From: Allacma fusca
Lineage: Eukaryota > Arthropoda > Collembola > Symphypleona > Sminthuridae
Length of the DNA stretch: 64,000 bases
Assembly (NCBI GenBank): GCA_947179485.1
Contig: OX359247.1
Span: 27,194,801 to 27,258,800, forward strand
Direction: 5' to 3'
Shown here: positions 32,948 through 45,273 of the stretch, piece after piece
Layout: the number at the start of each line of letters is the position of its first letter
Position numbering within the stretch: position 1 is the first letter of the stretch
Notes under the pieces: generated by a model
Seen by the model: the letters and a program-made list of their open reading frames with translations, nothing else
Told to the model about the DNA's origin: nothing
The model's database searches: none
Position numbers and translations under genes: made by a program

Positions 32948-33911
32948 TTTACTTGTAGTATACTTTGTAAGTACATTTCACCATTGCCACCGTCAACAAT
33001 ACCTTGTGCGTGCAGTACTTATCTCATTTCTCTGCGATGAATTTCGAGCTACTCTTCAACGCCTTCTCCAAACTTACCATATTCTCATCATCGGTCAGGC
33101 CGCATGTCTGAGTTGTACGGTTGTATTGACGCGAAATTAAGGGCCATTCTTCTTAATTTCCTCCAAATATTTGTAGCTCCTTACTTACAGTCTTCATACA
33201 AACTCAAACAATTATTGCTTAACAGCTATTTTACAAACAAATAAACTTATACAACCATTCTAGTAACAACTTACACACTCCATTCTGAAGCCGTAATACA
33301 CACCTACGTTTTAACGGTATTACCTATATACCTTTTTCCTGTATATTGTTATGATATTATTAAAATAACTATAGTTGAAACTATTTATTATTAGTCAAAC
33401 AATTATTATAAGTTCTAGAATTAATGCTTTTTATTATTATAAAGGAAAACAACCGATGAATAATACCATGCTTAACAGTAGCTTATGCCATTCCACTAGG
33501 ACGTAAAACCTGACTTTGAAGGCTGGCAGTGGCTGGGAACACTACAACTATCACAATTACTCTACGCAGTATAAAAGCCACACTTTGCAATATGCTACAT
33601 GTTCACTGAATAGCCGTGCAATCTTATCTCAGCCTAAAATCATATAATTTTAATATAAGCCTAAAAAAGTTTCCTAAATTCTAAATATATGCTAGAAACA
33701 TGATTCCTAGCGAGAACAATCCTGTTTCATCGTATGTAAATACAATATATCCTCTGCCGATGAAGCTAGACGTTTATACTAAATTAGAGGCGTGCGTGCA
33801 GGACTAGTCTACTAAAATAGCAGGCATCTGGCAGCTTTACCCATAAACGACCTGTGCTATGTCAACTGCAAGTACTAGTACGAATAAACTTACAATTATT
33901 ATTTACATATA
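32948..33911. other. Intergenic stretch with a SINE 3' segment
   Basis: No gene found. At about 33493-33545 the run CACTAGGACGTAAAACCTGA and CTGGCAGTGGCTGG recur nearly identically at 46678-46725, where they follow a tRNA-like head. Here only the 3' part is present, so it is probably a truncated SINE. Confidence 0.4.
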
Positions 33912-34756
33912 CAGGAAAAACTCGATATAACGGATTTCCAGGGGACCGGTAAAATTTGTCCGATATACAAAATTTCCGTTGTATGTACATAACGGATTTT
34001 ATCCGTTATATAATTTCCGAAATGACAAACAAGGCTGATTAGGAATATTGACTTAAATTCATCGAAATACAACATGGAAACATCAGACTAATAATATAAT
34101 AATAATTATTCAACAGTAGAAACATTGAATTGATTAAATATAGAAGTGCAATAATTTAATAAGTCCATTTTTACGTGAACACTTAAACAATTTCTTCCAA
34201 ATATCATTCACTCTGGTTGATGCTAGAGCACGATCTTTGCATAGTTGAGTTTAAAAGTTCCCACTTTGAATTTCAAATATAATACTTGCGTTTTCTCCTA
34301 AATTTAAACTCTCGGTTTGATTTTTCGGACATTTTAGCACTGTGAACAAGTTGCAAGACATAAATCCAAACTAATCAGATGAAACACGTAAGTGTTCAAG
34401 AGTTCTTATTCATTCAACCAAAATGTATGTGCAACAATTTGGTCCCAATATGACCATTCATGCTACATACATATATGAGTAACAAACGTTTGAATTGCCT
34501 TGGCTAACGATTACATGTTAAAGGGAGCCAATCGAATATTTTGTAATAAATTTCGGCTTAAAATCCGTTATATGCATGCAAAATGTTTCCAAAGGGCTTC
34601 AAAGTGTGTCCGTTATAACTAATTTTCCGGTATACAAATGTCCGTTGTATGCAATATTTTTAGCATTGGTTATATGGGAGCCTTGCCGGGACAAATAAAT
34701 CTGTCCGGTGTAACTAAATATCCGTTGTAGAGCCATCCGTTATATCGAGTTTTTCC
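33912..34756. mobile_element. pogo/Tigger-like non-autonomous element
   Basis: Terminal inverted repeats CAGGAAAAACTCGATATAAC extend about 24 bp and are flanked by TA on both sides (33910-33911 and 34757-34758). The CAG-start, the CTCGATATAACG wording and the TA target fit pogo/Tigger-type mariners as I know them. Subterminal regions repeat TATAACGGAT/ATCCGTTATA words in opposite orientations. 845 bp, no transposase frame. Confidence 0.7.
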
Positions 34757-34949
34757 TGTAGACTTACATACCATGACTTTGACCACGACATTTCAGTCCC
34801 ATCATGCATTTGTAAGACTGGTACCACTGGACAGTAAACACAACTACCATTACAGTAATAATATTTCCATTGTGAACCACCCATTAACATCATTAGTTCT
34901 ATCTTTTATTATAATTAAGTATAGTACTTACCTATAATGTTTGTTACAA

Positions 34950-35259
34950 TTAAATTAAATTATGCTTGATTTTTATGACACTTTTCGAATTCTTCCTCTT
35001 GTAACTCTGAAAATTACGCCGCTGATGCTGAGTAATACGGCCTGATTCAGTGTTTCTCCGTCGTTTCTGTTCGAGTCTACACTTTTCCTGTTTTGAAACC
35101 TGTATTAAAATTACACACAAGTTGCAAATATTATAAAAGTAAATTATAAAATAACATCTGAAAAAATTACGAGCAAAGTTACAAAAATACCTCAGCATCT
35201 AGCGACTTTGATTCTTCAGCCACCACTGAATCGGTTCCCACGGAAAGATCGTCAACCTG
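34950..35259 (-). CDS. Unrecognised gene end or fragment (two exons)
   Basis: Exon 35259-35191 (QVDDLSVGTDSVVAEESKSLDAE) ends in a GTATTT donor. A second exon from 35101 (after ATACAG) to TAA at 34950 reads VSKQEKCRLEQKRRRNT and onward, strongly basic. The joined frame stays open and both splice sites are acceptable. No upstream exon or start was found and I do not recognise the family. It could be the 3' end of a small nuclear or basic protein gene, or chance. Confidence 0.3.
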
Positions 35260-36086
35260 CTGAATATTAAAATATTGAAATTAGTAAATAAAAATAAAAC
35301 TTCTAGTCCCGTCAGTTCTGTTCACCTGCCTTATGTCAACAAAATCAGAAAAAAGGGTTAAATTTTACAAATTGCAGAAAGTATATAACTGCTACTATAA
35401 CCATAATTTATAGTTATTCCCATAATTATTATGGAAATCGCTTATCTTATTTTTGTTTTAACCAAATTATAAGAGTAAACTTTGAAAATAGTTCGATGCC
35501 ACAGCTGCTTGTAATAGTGTGATAATAATGTTTTTATCGAGTTTTACCTCTCCCAGCATCGTAGTAGTTAGGTCTTAACTAATGTTTACTAGATTATAAT
35601 CAATCTTTTTCTGTGTTTACTAATGGGTTTTTTTTCAAAGCGGACAGCGACGAAAGTCACTTTTTTAAACAATATTTTCGTATAAGTACTTCAATGCAGA
35701 GCGATGTGAAAAAAATTGTAGACAATGTTTTTTTGTAAAAACGAGTTTGAAGGTCAAAAAACCGAAAAACCCCGAAAACTAAAGTAATTTTTTACATCCA
35801 TAATTTAATATTCAAAGACAAACTGCATATCTTAAATTTTTTGTCGCAAAGGAAGGTCACCTCACGATTTTTTCCGGATCAAGGCATTAATATTTCGGTT
35901 TTTTCAGAAAAATTGCAATGTAAATTTGTTCACATTCAAGATTTTTTTTCACTACGGGCCCACTCTAATGTGATCATTTTTAGAAGCTTAAACGACGAGT
36001 CTGCATTGGTACCACAATTTAAAATTTTAAACTGTGTCACATTAGAGTTGGCCCGTCTTCAAAATCGTGAAAATCTAAGCGGGTAA
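35260..36086. other. Stretch upstream of the BEL element, nothing recognised
   Basis: AT-rich. The frame at 35841-36086 (+) has no family features. Confidence 0.35.
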
Positions 36087-36164
36087 TGTTACGGAGTAAC
36101 CCATGACGACGAAAGTTATTGCTATATGCTATATTGAAGTGAAGAATGCAGTAAAGTCAAATCA

Positions 36165-36560
36165 ATGAGTCTTGATGACCGTTGGAAGGTTGTGAAGGAA
36201 GCCAAGGTTTGTTTCAACTGCCTTAGAAAAGGACACTTACTCACAACTTGTAAAGCACGGAAATCCTGTGGGGTAAATAATTGTCGAAGACCGCATCACG
36301 TTCTGCTTCATGATGAAACACGAAAAGCGCCAGAACAAGTCAACGTTATGCTATCCCACGTAGCAGAATCTTCGACAATTCTCCTGAAAGTTGTTCCTGT
36401 GACATTGGTAGGATCAAAAGCCAGCCTGGAAACGTGTGCTTTATTAGATGATGCTGCAACAGCCACATTGGTTGACGATACCATCGCACGAGAGTTGGGT
36501 TTAGATGGTCCATCAGAAACTGTAAAGATACAAGGTACGAAGAAAAGTCAGGTACTCTGA
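36165..36560 (+). pseudogene. BEL gag zinc-knuckle and protease N-terminal part
   Basis: CFNCLRKGHLLTTC is a CCHC knuckle followed by the CG..NCRRPHHVLLH segment typical of BEL/Pao gag-pol. The aspartic protease active-site region reads ALLDDAATATLV, where BEL elements usually have a D-G-S/T-type loop, so the site looks altered. The frame breaks near 36555. Confidence 0.85.
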
Positions 36561-36599
36561 AATCTCAAAAAAAAGTGTTGATCTGACAATCATCAGCAA

Positions 36600-37239
36600 G
36601 GTATCATCACAAGAATTTCCTCTTCAAAATGTCATCACCGTGAAAGACTTGCAGTTACCAGCGCATTCTGTCAATATGCACCAAATTAAAGGAAATTGTA
36701 GCCATCTTGCAGAAATTGACTTGGAATCTCTGGTGAATGCGAAGCCGGTAATCCTTATTGGTGAAGATAATGCAGATTTAATTGTCATTCGGGAATTAAT
36801 TGAGGGACCAAAGCATGATCCAATGCTAAGCAAGACCAAGTTGGGCTGGGTGATACACGGAAACAATTCACTGACCAAAGGAAGAATTGAACCAAAAGTT
36901 GTATTGTTGTCGGAAGTCAGCCGTAGAGATGAAGATCTTCATGAACTAAAGCAACATTACTCTTTAGAATCCTTTGGTGTTAAAATCTGTGCAGATAAAA
37001 TCATGTCAAAAGAGCATGTGCGAGCCAATGATATTTTGAGGAAAACTACCAAACGAATTGGAGATCGATTCGAGACTGGGCTTCTTTGGAAATCCGACAT
37101 CGTTCAACTACCCACAAGTAAAGCACAGGCTTTTCGTAAACTCCGATCAGTCGAAAAGAAAATGGATGCTTCACTTGAATTTGGCCAAAAATATTCTGAA
37201 AAATTAGAATACATGTTAAAGGCTACGCTAGAAAATTAA
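36600..37239 (+). pseudogene. BEL protease C-terminal part and linker to RT
   Basis: VILIGEDNADL matches the ILIG-DN flap segment of BEL proteases and is followed by LGWVIHG. The remainder is the linker before RT. It lies in a different frame from the pieces on either side. Confidence 0.75.
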
Positions 37240-37253
37240 GCACAGACAAGGAG

Positions 37254-38296
37254 ATGATTGAAAATCCAAAAACATTTTATCTTTATCATTTCCCTGTAAT
37301 TAACCCAAATAAGCCCGGGAAAATGAGAATTGTCTTTAACGCCGCAGCAAAGAGCCAAGGACTAAGCCTGAACGATCATCTGCTTACCGGTCCCGATCTC
37401 TACAACTCTTTACCAGAAATTCTTTTCATGTTCCGGGAAAACAGAATCGCAATCGGCGCCGACATCAAAGAGATGTTCCCTCAAATTAAAATCCGATCGG
37501 AAGATTCTGCAGCCCAGAGATTCCTATGGAGAGGTCAAGAAAGAAATAGCGAGCCTGGAGTTTACGAAATGACGTCGATGATTTTCGGATCTGTTTCATC
37601 CCCAGCTTCTGTTCAGTTCGTAAAGAATTTCAATGCGACAGAATTTAAAACGGAATTTCCCAAGGCTTACGAGGCCATCGTCCATAATCACTATATGGAT
37701 GATTATCTTGATAGCTGCTCAACAGAGGATGAAGCTGAAAAATATCTGCCGCTGTTATAGAAGTTCATCGCCGAGGGGGTTTCCAGATTTGCAATTGGGT
37801 CAGTAATTCACGAAACGTCTTACAGTCAATTGAGCCATCACTTCGAGCTCCAGAACTAACGGATCTGAAAATTGCCACTCTGCCAGATGAACGAGTATTG
37901 GGAATTAGGTGGGATCCTGGCAATGATGAACTTCATTTTGAAATTAAATTCCACAAAGTTCCGAATGATGTACTCAATCAGGGAAGACGTCCGACTAAGC
38001 GAGAAATCTTGCAATTAGTAATGTCAATTTACGACCCTTTAGGTTTCCTCTCACACTATACTGTACAAGCTAAAATTCTCAATCAAGATGTTTGGAGAAT
38101 TGGGGTGGAGTGGGATGACGAAATTTCGGACGAAATATTTAAAAACTGGACTTCCTGGATTACTGATTTACCAAAGTTGTCCAGTAAAAGGATCCCGAGA
38201 TGGTATGGTTTCGAAAATCAAATTGAATCCGAACTTCAACTCAATGTCTTATGTGACGCCAGCGAAAAAGCCTTTTCTTCAGTAGCATATACTTAA
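37254..38296 (+). pseudogene. BEL reverse transcriptase (frame-broken)
   Basis: Early RT blocks KMRIVFNAA and LNDHLLTGPDL are followed by IGADIKEMFPQI and the catalytic YMDD at 37692-37703. The frame ends at 37758-37760. The later part continues in another frame from about 37880 with YDPLGFLSHY, so at least one frame break lies in between. Confidence 0.85.
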
Positions 38297-38334
38297 GGAT
38301 TAAACACAATGAGAATATTAAAACTACATTCATT

Positions 38335-38841
38335 TTGGGAAAATCGAAAGTCACTCCGTTAAAACCTGTCAGTATCCCGAGATTGGAACTTCAGGCAGCG
38401 GTGATGGCAACAAGAGTAGCAACTGCAGTTCAAGAGGGTCATAGATTAAAATTCCCAAAAGTACAATTCTGGACAGATTCTACCACAGTCATGTGTTGGC
38501 TTCGATCAGATGCTCGCCGATTCAAGTCCTTTGTAGCTAATCGAATTGGGGAAATTGAAGAAACGACAAATGCCAGTCAGTGGAGATGGGTCCCGACTAA
38601 AGAAAATGTTGCCGATGATACCACACGTAATAACGTTCCAGCAGACTTATCATCACAATGTCGTTGGCTTCAAGGTCCTTCATTCCTGAAAAAATCAGAA
38701 GAACAATGGCCACAAGATTTAAAATTAAGAAAAGAAGAAGTAAATGAAGGTGATCTAGAAATTAAACATGTTTTGGTCAATGTCACGTCATTAAAGAAGA
38801 AATTTCACTGCCATGCTGTAATCGATTTTCAAATTGGATGA
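38335..38841 (+). pseudogene. BEL RNase H segment
   Basis: KPVSIPRLELQAAV and FWTDSTTVMCWL carry the RNase H glutamate and aspartate positions, followed by WVPTKENVADD. The frame differs from both neighbours. Confidence 0.8.
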
Positions 38842-40277
38842 GGTTAATTCGAAGTACAGCATGGTGTCTTCGTTTCATTAAAAAATCTCGCAAGCGTCCA
38901 ACCCCAACGGACGAACTTCTTCCGGAAGAATTAGAAAAGGCGGAACATCTATGGATCAAGACGGTACAGCAACAGTACTTCCAAGAAGAAATTCAATGCC
39001 TAAAAATGAAAAAAGAAATTCCAAAATTAAGTAAATTGAACCCATTAACGCCAGTTCTTGATGACAATGGAATACTTCGAGTAATGAGCAGAATTCAAAG
39101 AGCTGAGCTAGAAATAAATGTCAAAATGCCAATTATCCTGGAAACTCAGCGCAGCCTTACACGATTATTGATCCTTTGGCATCATAAAAGAATTGATCAC
39201 CACGGACAGGAACTATTAGTTAATGAATTGAGACAGAAATATTATATTTACAATTTACGAGCTGCAGTAAAACGAAGTTGGAGTGAATGCCAGTACTGTA
39301 AGAATTACCGTGCAAAGCCTCACCCACCTATGATGGCGGATCTGCCGGAGCCGCGAGTGACAATTCAGACCAGAGCCTTTATGCATACAGGAATGGATGG
39401 TTTTGGGTCGATGGGTGTGAAGATCGGAAGGAGAGTGGAGAAGCGCTACGGATTAATATTAGCCTGTCTTAGCACGAGGGCTGTCCACCTGGAATTACTT
39501 CACAGCTTGTCAACGGATTCCGCCATTCTAGGAATTCGAAGATTCATAAGCAGAAGAGGTCATCCCACCTGCTTTTATTCAGACAATGGCACCAACTTTA
39601 AAGGAGCATCAAAAGAAATAAAAGAAGCTCTGAATAAATGGGATAAAAATAAAATCTAGTCCAAACTCACAACAAGTGGAATAGACTGGAAATTTATTCC
39701 TCCAAGATCACCGCATTTTGGAGGAGCCTGGGAAAGACTTTTAAAGTCTGTCAAAATAGCTCTCGAAATTACTTTGAAGGAAAGATGTCCCCGTGAAGAA
39801 GTTCTTCAAACTTTGTTTTGTGAAACTGAAAATGTAATTAATTCACGTCCTCTTACCCATGTTTCAGTTGATTATGATGATCCAGACGCACTAACTCCGA
39901 AACATTTCCTCATTGGCTCTTCAAGTCCGAATCCAATCCTAGGAGAATTCACTGATGATGACAGGTTCCTGAGGAGACAGTGGCAATTTTTCCAAAAGTT
40001 AGCGGATCAGTTCTGGAGAAGATGGAAGGCAGAATATTTACCAACCTTACTAAGACGAAAGAAATGGAATCGAGAAGAGCGGCCTTTAAAGGTTTCTGAT
40101 GTTGTGATACTCACTGACGATGCCATGCCAAGAAACTCTTGGACTAAAGGAATAGTGGTTGCTGTCTTTCCCGGAAAAGATGGTCGAATTAGAGTGGTCG
40201 AAGTCAAAACTTCTACTGGCGTTAACCGACGTCCCGTAGCCAAGTTAATTATTCTCGACGTTTGCAAAAGTGAGTGA
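38838..40277 (+). pseudogene. BEL integrase with one nonsense codon
   Basis: Zinc-binding HHCC region (RIDHHGQELLVNELR ... CQYCKNYRA), then catalytic-core aspartates in GMDGFGS and SDNGTNF. In-frame TAG at 39657-39659 interrupts the core. The same frame resumes, and FGGAWERLL-type wording at about 39715-39745 would supply the glutamate region. The tail contains LTPKHFLIGSS and DVVILTDD. Apart from the TAG the frame stays open to 40277. Confidence 0.85.
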
Positions 40278-40307
40278 AGTCAGTTGGAGACTTGACTGGG
40301 GGGATTA

Positions 40308-40590
40308 TGTTACGGAGTAACCCATGACGACAAAATTTATTGAAGATCTGTAAATCAAACAAAAAGAATTATTTATTTGCACCATAATATTGTATTACAT
40401 CACATTATTTTCCACATTTATTGGATATGTTGAAATTGAATTGGCTCAATCATTATTGCTTGAGCTTTGGTTCGAGCACTTGTTCCTGTGCAAAGGCACA
40501 GTATTTTCACCGTTTTCACGATATTTCGAATAAAGCACTTGTTAATTTATTTTATTAAATCAAGGAAATGCTATCAATTAATTATTGAAC
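40308..40590 (+). repeat. 3' LTR of the BEL element
   Basis: Starts TGTTACGGAGTAACCC just after a GACTGGGGGGATTA purine tract (40294-40307). It contains an AATAAA at about 40529. The end near ATTGAACA (40590) is inferred. Confidence 0.6.
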
Positions 40591-41366
40591 ACTGCCATAA
40601 CCTACCTTGAGTCGCTATAATAATTACTGGTGCATGTCACTTCAGTCGCTCCGGAGACTGCCTGAGTCAAAACGAAGTCAAATTCAATTATAGCCGCCAT
40701 TAAGTCATAGAGTGTTGTTGGGCTATCGAAGGAGGAAACGTTGATCCTGCCAAGCCGCAACAGGTACTTCATATGCATATACACATAAAGGGTCATGCAA
40801 GTGTATTTATACGTACACACGCAGGATTGTCTTGTGGAGGTGAGAGGCGCGCTGTCGTGTACCGTAACGAGTACGTAGCCCTTACATGTACACAAACAAC
40901 CGCATGGCGCAGCTCCGCGTTCGTTCTTCCGTCACGCAAAATAGTCCCACTTATTTCTTATTATATGTTTTACATGATTGGTCCTACACCAATCAAAATT
41001 GGTGTGAGGGTTGACCACGACATTCGAAATACATGTATGTACATAACATGTACTTTACATTTAAAAAACGTTCAACCTTGCACTGTCCGCTTTGAAAAAA
41101 AAACAAACCCTAATGCAAATATTATTGTGGTTCTGGCAAATAAAATACTTAAATCGGAAAATACGCGGGCAATTGCACAAAATTACTGTAGAATAAAGAA
41201 ACTCCTTAGGTAAAACAATTAAGACTACTTCGTACAAACAGTTTAAGTTCAATTTAAGAATAAAATTAATGAAAACAAGCCAAAACAGTAAACTCAACTC
41301 GATTCGAAACTCCTTTGACGAAACGAAAAGATTCGCGCGAGACGAAATGCATCGATGATAGAAAGT
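40591..41366. other. Intergenic stretch, nothing recognised
   Basis: Overlapping frames on both strands (40602-40895 and 40773-41213) lack family features. No repeats of note. Confidence 0.35.
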
Positions 41367-41919
41367 ATCGAAGGTATTTTTAATAATTTAACAAAGCTTA
41401 ACTATGACTACGCAGATGTTAAGAATGTATTGAAATAAGTTGGTTAAAAAATTAAGAGTTAAAAAAGCTTAAAAAGAGAAGTTGCTTTTGCGCCCTCAAA
41501 AGTTGAAAACAAGTTTTCTGGTAGATGCTTTTAGAATAAACCCCCATAGTTTATTCAAAATGATGTAAACTCTTGAAATGACGAAAAGCAACGCCACGAT
41601 GGATAATTCCTCCTTGAATACTCTTTCAATAGTATTAACACGGTATAAGATAAGAATGGTAGAGTTACACCGTCTAGAGAAAGTGGAATCAAATGTGTAA
41701 CCAGCCACTAGAGGCGCCACGTCAGTATGTCGTAAAATATTTCCGCTTCAGAACGTACACAATAGGAAATTATTTATTTTACAAGCTTCATTTTCAATGA
41801 ATTTTAATAATATTGTCTAATTGCTTAAAACTTATGATTGATTCGTGATAAAGAAATAAGAATAATTAGTTCGTAATAATTCAAACTAATTTATTCATTA
41901 TGAAAACTGTACTTACATA

Positions 41920-44157
41920 TCACCAACATATTGAGGTGTAACAATTAGTGAAGTTTCGATTTTTTCGATCCTGCTTGGCTTTAGCTGTAACAGTAGATTG
42001 CTCCCTGTTGAAAACCCTTTCGAAGAAGTACATACGAACGGAAACATAGTAGGATATGAGGTTACAAACTGAATCAATGGCATGATCTTCAGCATTACAC
42101 CCGATTCCACATAAATTAAGAGCATCAATTGCATTAATGATCTTAAAGACTAGTTTACCTGACAACTCTCGTGTCTTTAAGATGGATTCAATTTTTGCTT
42201 CTACAGATTTAACTACATTAAAAAATGATTGCGACGGATACAAAAGTCCACCTCTTGACCTTATGTCAGTAAAGTAAGTAATAAAGCCTACATTCACTAT
42301 TTGCTGACTCCAATTCACACAATTGTAAGTCTTCCTGATTCCTGACTATTTTACTTTTCAAAATTGTTGAAAAGGTATGTTTCTGATCCTTTTTCTGATT
42401 GAGTTTTTCATTTCTCATTGAAGTTAGACAAGAGATGAAGGACTGAATAGGAACTAGGTTACAGTCCTTGTCCAAAACGTTACCCTTGGCCAGCTTTGCT
42501 ATGGGAGAATACAAGCTTACAAGCCTGTAAATCTAGCAAAAGCTACTTATTGTTGGATGATCTTCACTTCCGCAAAAAGATCGAACAAGACCAAAAACAT
42601 TCTAGAAAAAATACAACACTTTGATAAAGCCCACCAATAATTTGAAATGGGTTTACGGGAAACATTATTGACATTACTACATGCGAGTCCAACCTCCAAA
42701 CAATCTTGATTAAATTTGGCCGTGAGTACATACTTAAATCCAATTGTCTTGACTAGATAATAAATCAAGTCCAAAGTGCTGGCGCAAGTTACCCTCAACC
42801 CTGATAATGTAGGATTTGCAGCGAAAGTGTTGGTGCCCTTAGGTTTACTGAGTACATTTAAAAACTGCTGGAGAACCTGAAAATAATTATTAGGAGCCAC
42901 CCATTTACAATAATCAAACTAGAATAAATCAAATATAAAATAATATTTCCGTTTCCTTCAGCACCTTTATGTCGATTGAATCTGTCGTAATTCCTTTGAA
43001 TCGAATGTTTAGAGCATCAAAAACGTCGTTAATTGTTCTAGTAAATAATTCCGTGCCTTCACTGTTCTCAAGTCCAACTAACCCTTGCTTACGATAGAAT
43101 TGGATCGCGTCAGCTACTGATTTGTTAACAATCTGCTTTCACGAGAATTTTGAAATGATTAAATTAGATTAGACAAAATAATTTTTAAATATATTTTTGC
43201 TAGCCTGAACCGCAAAGGATGCTCTCATTTTTTGAAATGGGTTTGGCTGTAAATGCGTTGCATTTGGGAACTTTGGAGCGACTCTGATCACGGATTGCTT
43301 GTCCTCCAAATGCAATATACTATAATGGCTGAATTTTACGTCTGTCCCATTAAATTAATATAAAAAAAATGTAATTAGATCACTGTAAGACAAAATATAA
43401 TTTCAAATTTATTACCTTTACGCTGTCTTTATTAAGCATGTTATTGCGCATATATTTTGTCAGATGAGGAAGATCCGAAATAAAACAACTCACGCATTCA
43501 ATCACAAGGGTGGAGAATCTACAAAGTTATATTTTTTTTAAATACCGTTTTACATTCAGAAATTAAAAAAACCTATAATAACCTACCTTATTCTTCAACA
43601 CCTTCGACGAGTTCATATCTTGTTTTTGACTTGCAGGGTTCTTTCGCTTTCTGATATTGTGGTCGAAATAATTCAGGACAAGTCTATTCGAGAGTATTGT
43701 AGGAAGTACATCTTTAGAAACCTTCCACCTCTTTCTTTCCTTTCTTGCAATTATTTGACCTTTTAATTGTAGTGTTTTCTTTAATTAGATACCGGTCGTC
43801 AAAATTTAAATGACACAATCGAGACACTTTGTCATCCCACTGTTTATCTGCACAAGGAGGAATATTTTTCTTCCATTGCTGCTTTAATTGTAAGTCCTTC
43901 GGACCTAAAAACAAATGCACAGCTTACCCTTTAATATATCCGGAATCACAACCTGTGTAATAACAACTCCCGGACATTTGAAAGTAGTTTGTAAAGTTTG
44001 TTAACGTACTTAAACTGCATTAAAGTTTTATAATCCCACCTTTATTATTGATTCGATAGGGAAATCTTACGACATATGCAGTGCTGCCATCTTCGGCAAG
44101 GTTACAGCGTAACGCTTTGACCGCCTTGGCTCTACAATTGAGTTGTGCTTTTACCAT
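41920..44157 (-). pseudogene. P-element/THAP9-type transposase
   Basis: Minus-strand exons follow the P-transposase order. A THAP-like N terminus (MVKAQLNCRAKAVKALRC at 44157; QQWKKNI and SRLCHLNF at 43920-43714) has Asn where the last THAP zinc His is expected. Next come IRVAPKFPNATHLQPNPFQK-MRASFAVQA (about 43320-43205), VADAIQFYR ... GTELFTRTINDVFDALN (about 43135-42965), LRVTCASTLDLIYYLV and YVLTAKFNQDCLE (exon 42876-42694). A clean 92-bp intron (42602-42693) leads to NVFGLVRSFCGSEDHPTISSF. An in-frame TAG at 42535-42537 and a later frame change near 42300 interrupt the gene before the C-terminal RGGLLYPSQSF region. Conserved splice sites show it was intact recently. Confidence 0.8.
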
Positions 44158-44474
44158 TCTTATCTTATACCGTGGTATTAATAATTAACAATTTCCAACT
44201 TCCATCTCAAAACTGATAAATTCAGTATTCATTGTAAACCAACTTTTTCATAGCTATTTCTGCATCAGTGAGAATAATGTTGTGTTAATTATTAAAATAA
44301 TTAATTAATTTAAACATACGTGTCAACATATCTTGGACACAACGAAGGACAAATGACCACTCCAGCAGATGAACAGATGAATCGTAAAAGTACGAAGTAT
44401 AAATACAAAGCTGGGCGCATACCCTAAACATGTTTTACCCCACATGTAAAATTGTAGGCTATGCACAAATTTTC

Positions 44475-45163
44475 GGTGGTTGCTAATTTATATCACAATA
44501 TCACAGTATCACAGTATCGCAGTATCGCAGTATCACAATATCACAGTATCACAATATCACAGTATCACAATATCACAGTATCACAGTATCACAATATCAC
44601 AACATCACAACATCACAATATCACGATATCACAACATCACGATATCACAGTATCACAATATTAAAAAATATACATATATGTATATATTATTATTATTATT
44701 ATATATTGTACTATATATATAATATTTACATCTATAAAATATCTATAAAAAAATTATAAATATAATATATATATAGTATAATATATAATAATAATATATA
44801 TATAATTCAGCATCTATAATAATAATACTAATATATCGATATTATAGTTTATATAAAATTATGTACATATATACAATTTTTTGCAGATATTTTATAGATG
44901 TAAATATAGTATATATCGTACAATATATAATGATAATAATAATAATATATACACATATTTTTTTTTAAATATTGTGATATCGTGATGTTGTGATATTGTG
45001 ATATCGTGATATTGTGATATTATGATATTGTGATATCGTGATATCGTGATGTTGTGATATTGTGATATTGTGATATTGTGATACTGTGATATTGTGATAC
45101 TGTGATATTGTGATATTGTGATATTGTGATATTGTGATACTGTGATATAAATTAGCAACCACC
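44475..45163. mobile_element. Foldback element with 8-bp ATCACA(A/G)T tandem arms
   Basis: The ends GGTGGTTGCTAATTTATATC are perfect inverted repeats. A perfect 9-bp duplication CAAATTTTC flanks it (44466-44474 and 45164-45172). Each arm is about 170 bp of 8-bp units ATCACAAT/ATCACAGT, reading rightward at 44494-44660 and as the reverse complement at 44975-45147. The centre is AT-rich (TATATAT, TAATAA). It can fold into a near-perfect hairpin. Open frames through the arms only reflect the repeat. It lies inside the P-like element. Confidence 0.8.
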
Positions 45164-45273
45164 CAAATTTTCTAATATTCGATAGGCAATTGTATGTAGG
45201 CTGCATATTTCGGGGGGGGGAGAGAATTCTGCAATTTATGTATGCTGGGAATAATTATTATGTATATTGTAAT

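Larger units (their letters stand above)
36087..40590 (+). mobile_element. BEL/Pao retrotransposon, decayed, 5' part deleted
   Basis: TGTTACGGAGTAACCCATGA occurs at 36087 and again at 40308, marking the starts of the two LTRs. At the left only about 40 bp of LTR survive before the sequence jumps into the end of gag, so most of the 5' LTR and gag are deleted. Pol then follows in BEL order (CCHC/protease, RT, RNase H, integrase) but is split by frame breaks and stops. The right limit (about 40590, after an AATAAA at 40529 and a CA end) is a guess because no target duplication was found. Confidence 0.85.

Noticed and set aside
40773..41213. 146-codon plus-strand frame between the BEL and P-like elements
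   Set aside because: Overlaps an opposite-strand frame and has no recognisable features.
42602..42693. The in-frame reading VGLACSNVNNVSRK... after NQDCLE as transposase sequence
   Set aside because: GT-AG borders and the family block NVFGLVRSF right after show this is an intron.
44461..45206. Frames on both strands with repeated ISQYHNIT peptide
   Set aside because: They are translations of the 8-bp ATCACA(A/G)T repeat arms of a foldback element, not genes.
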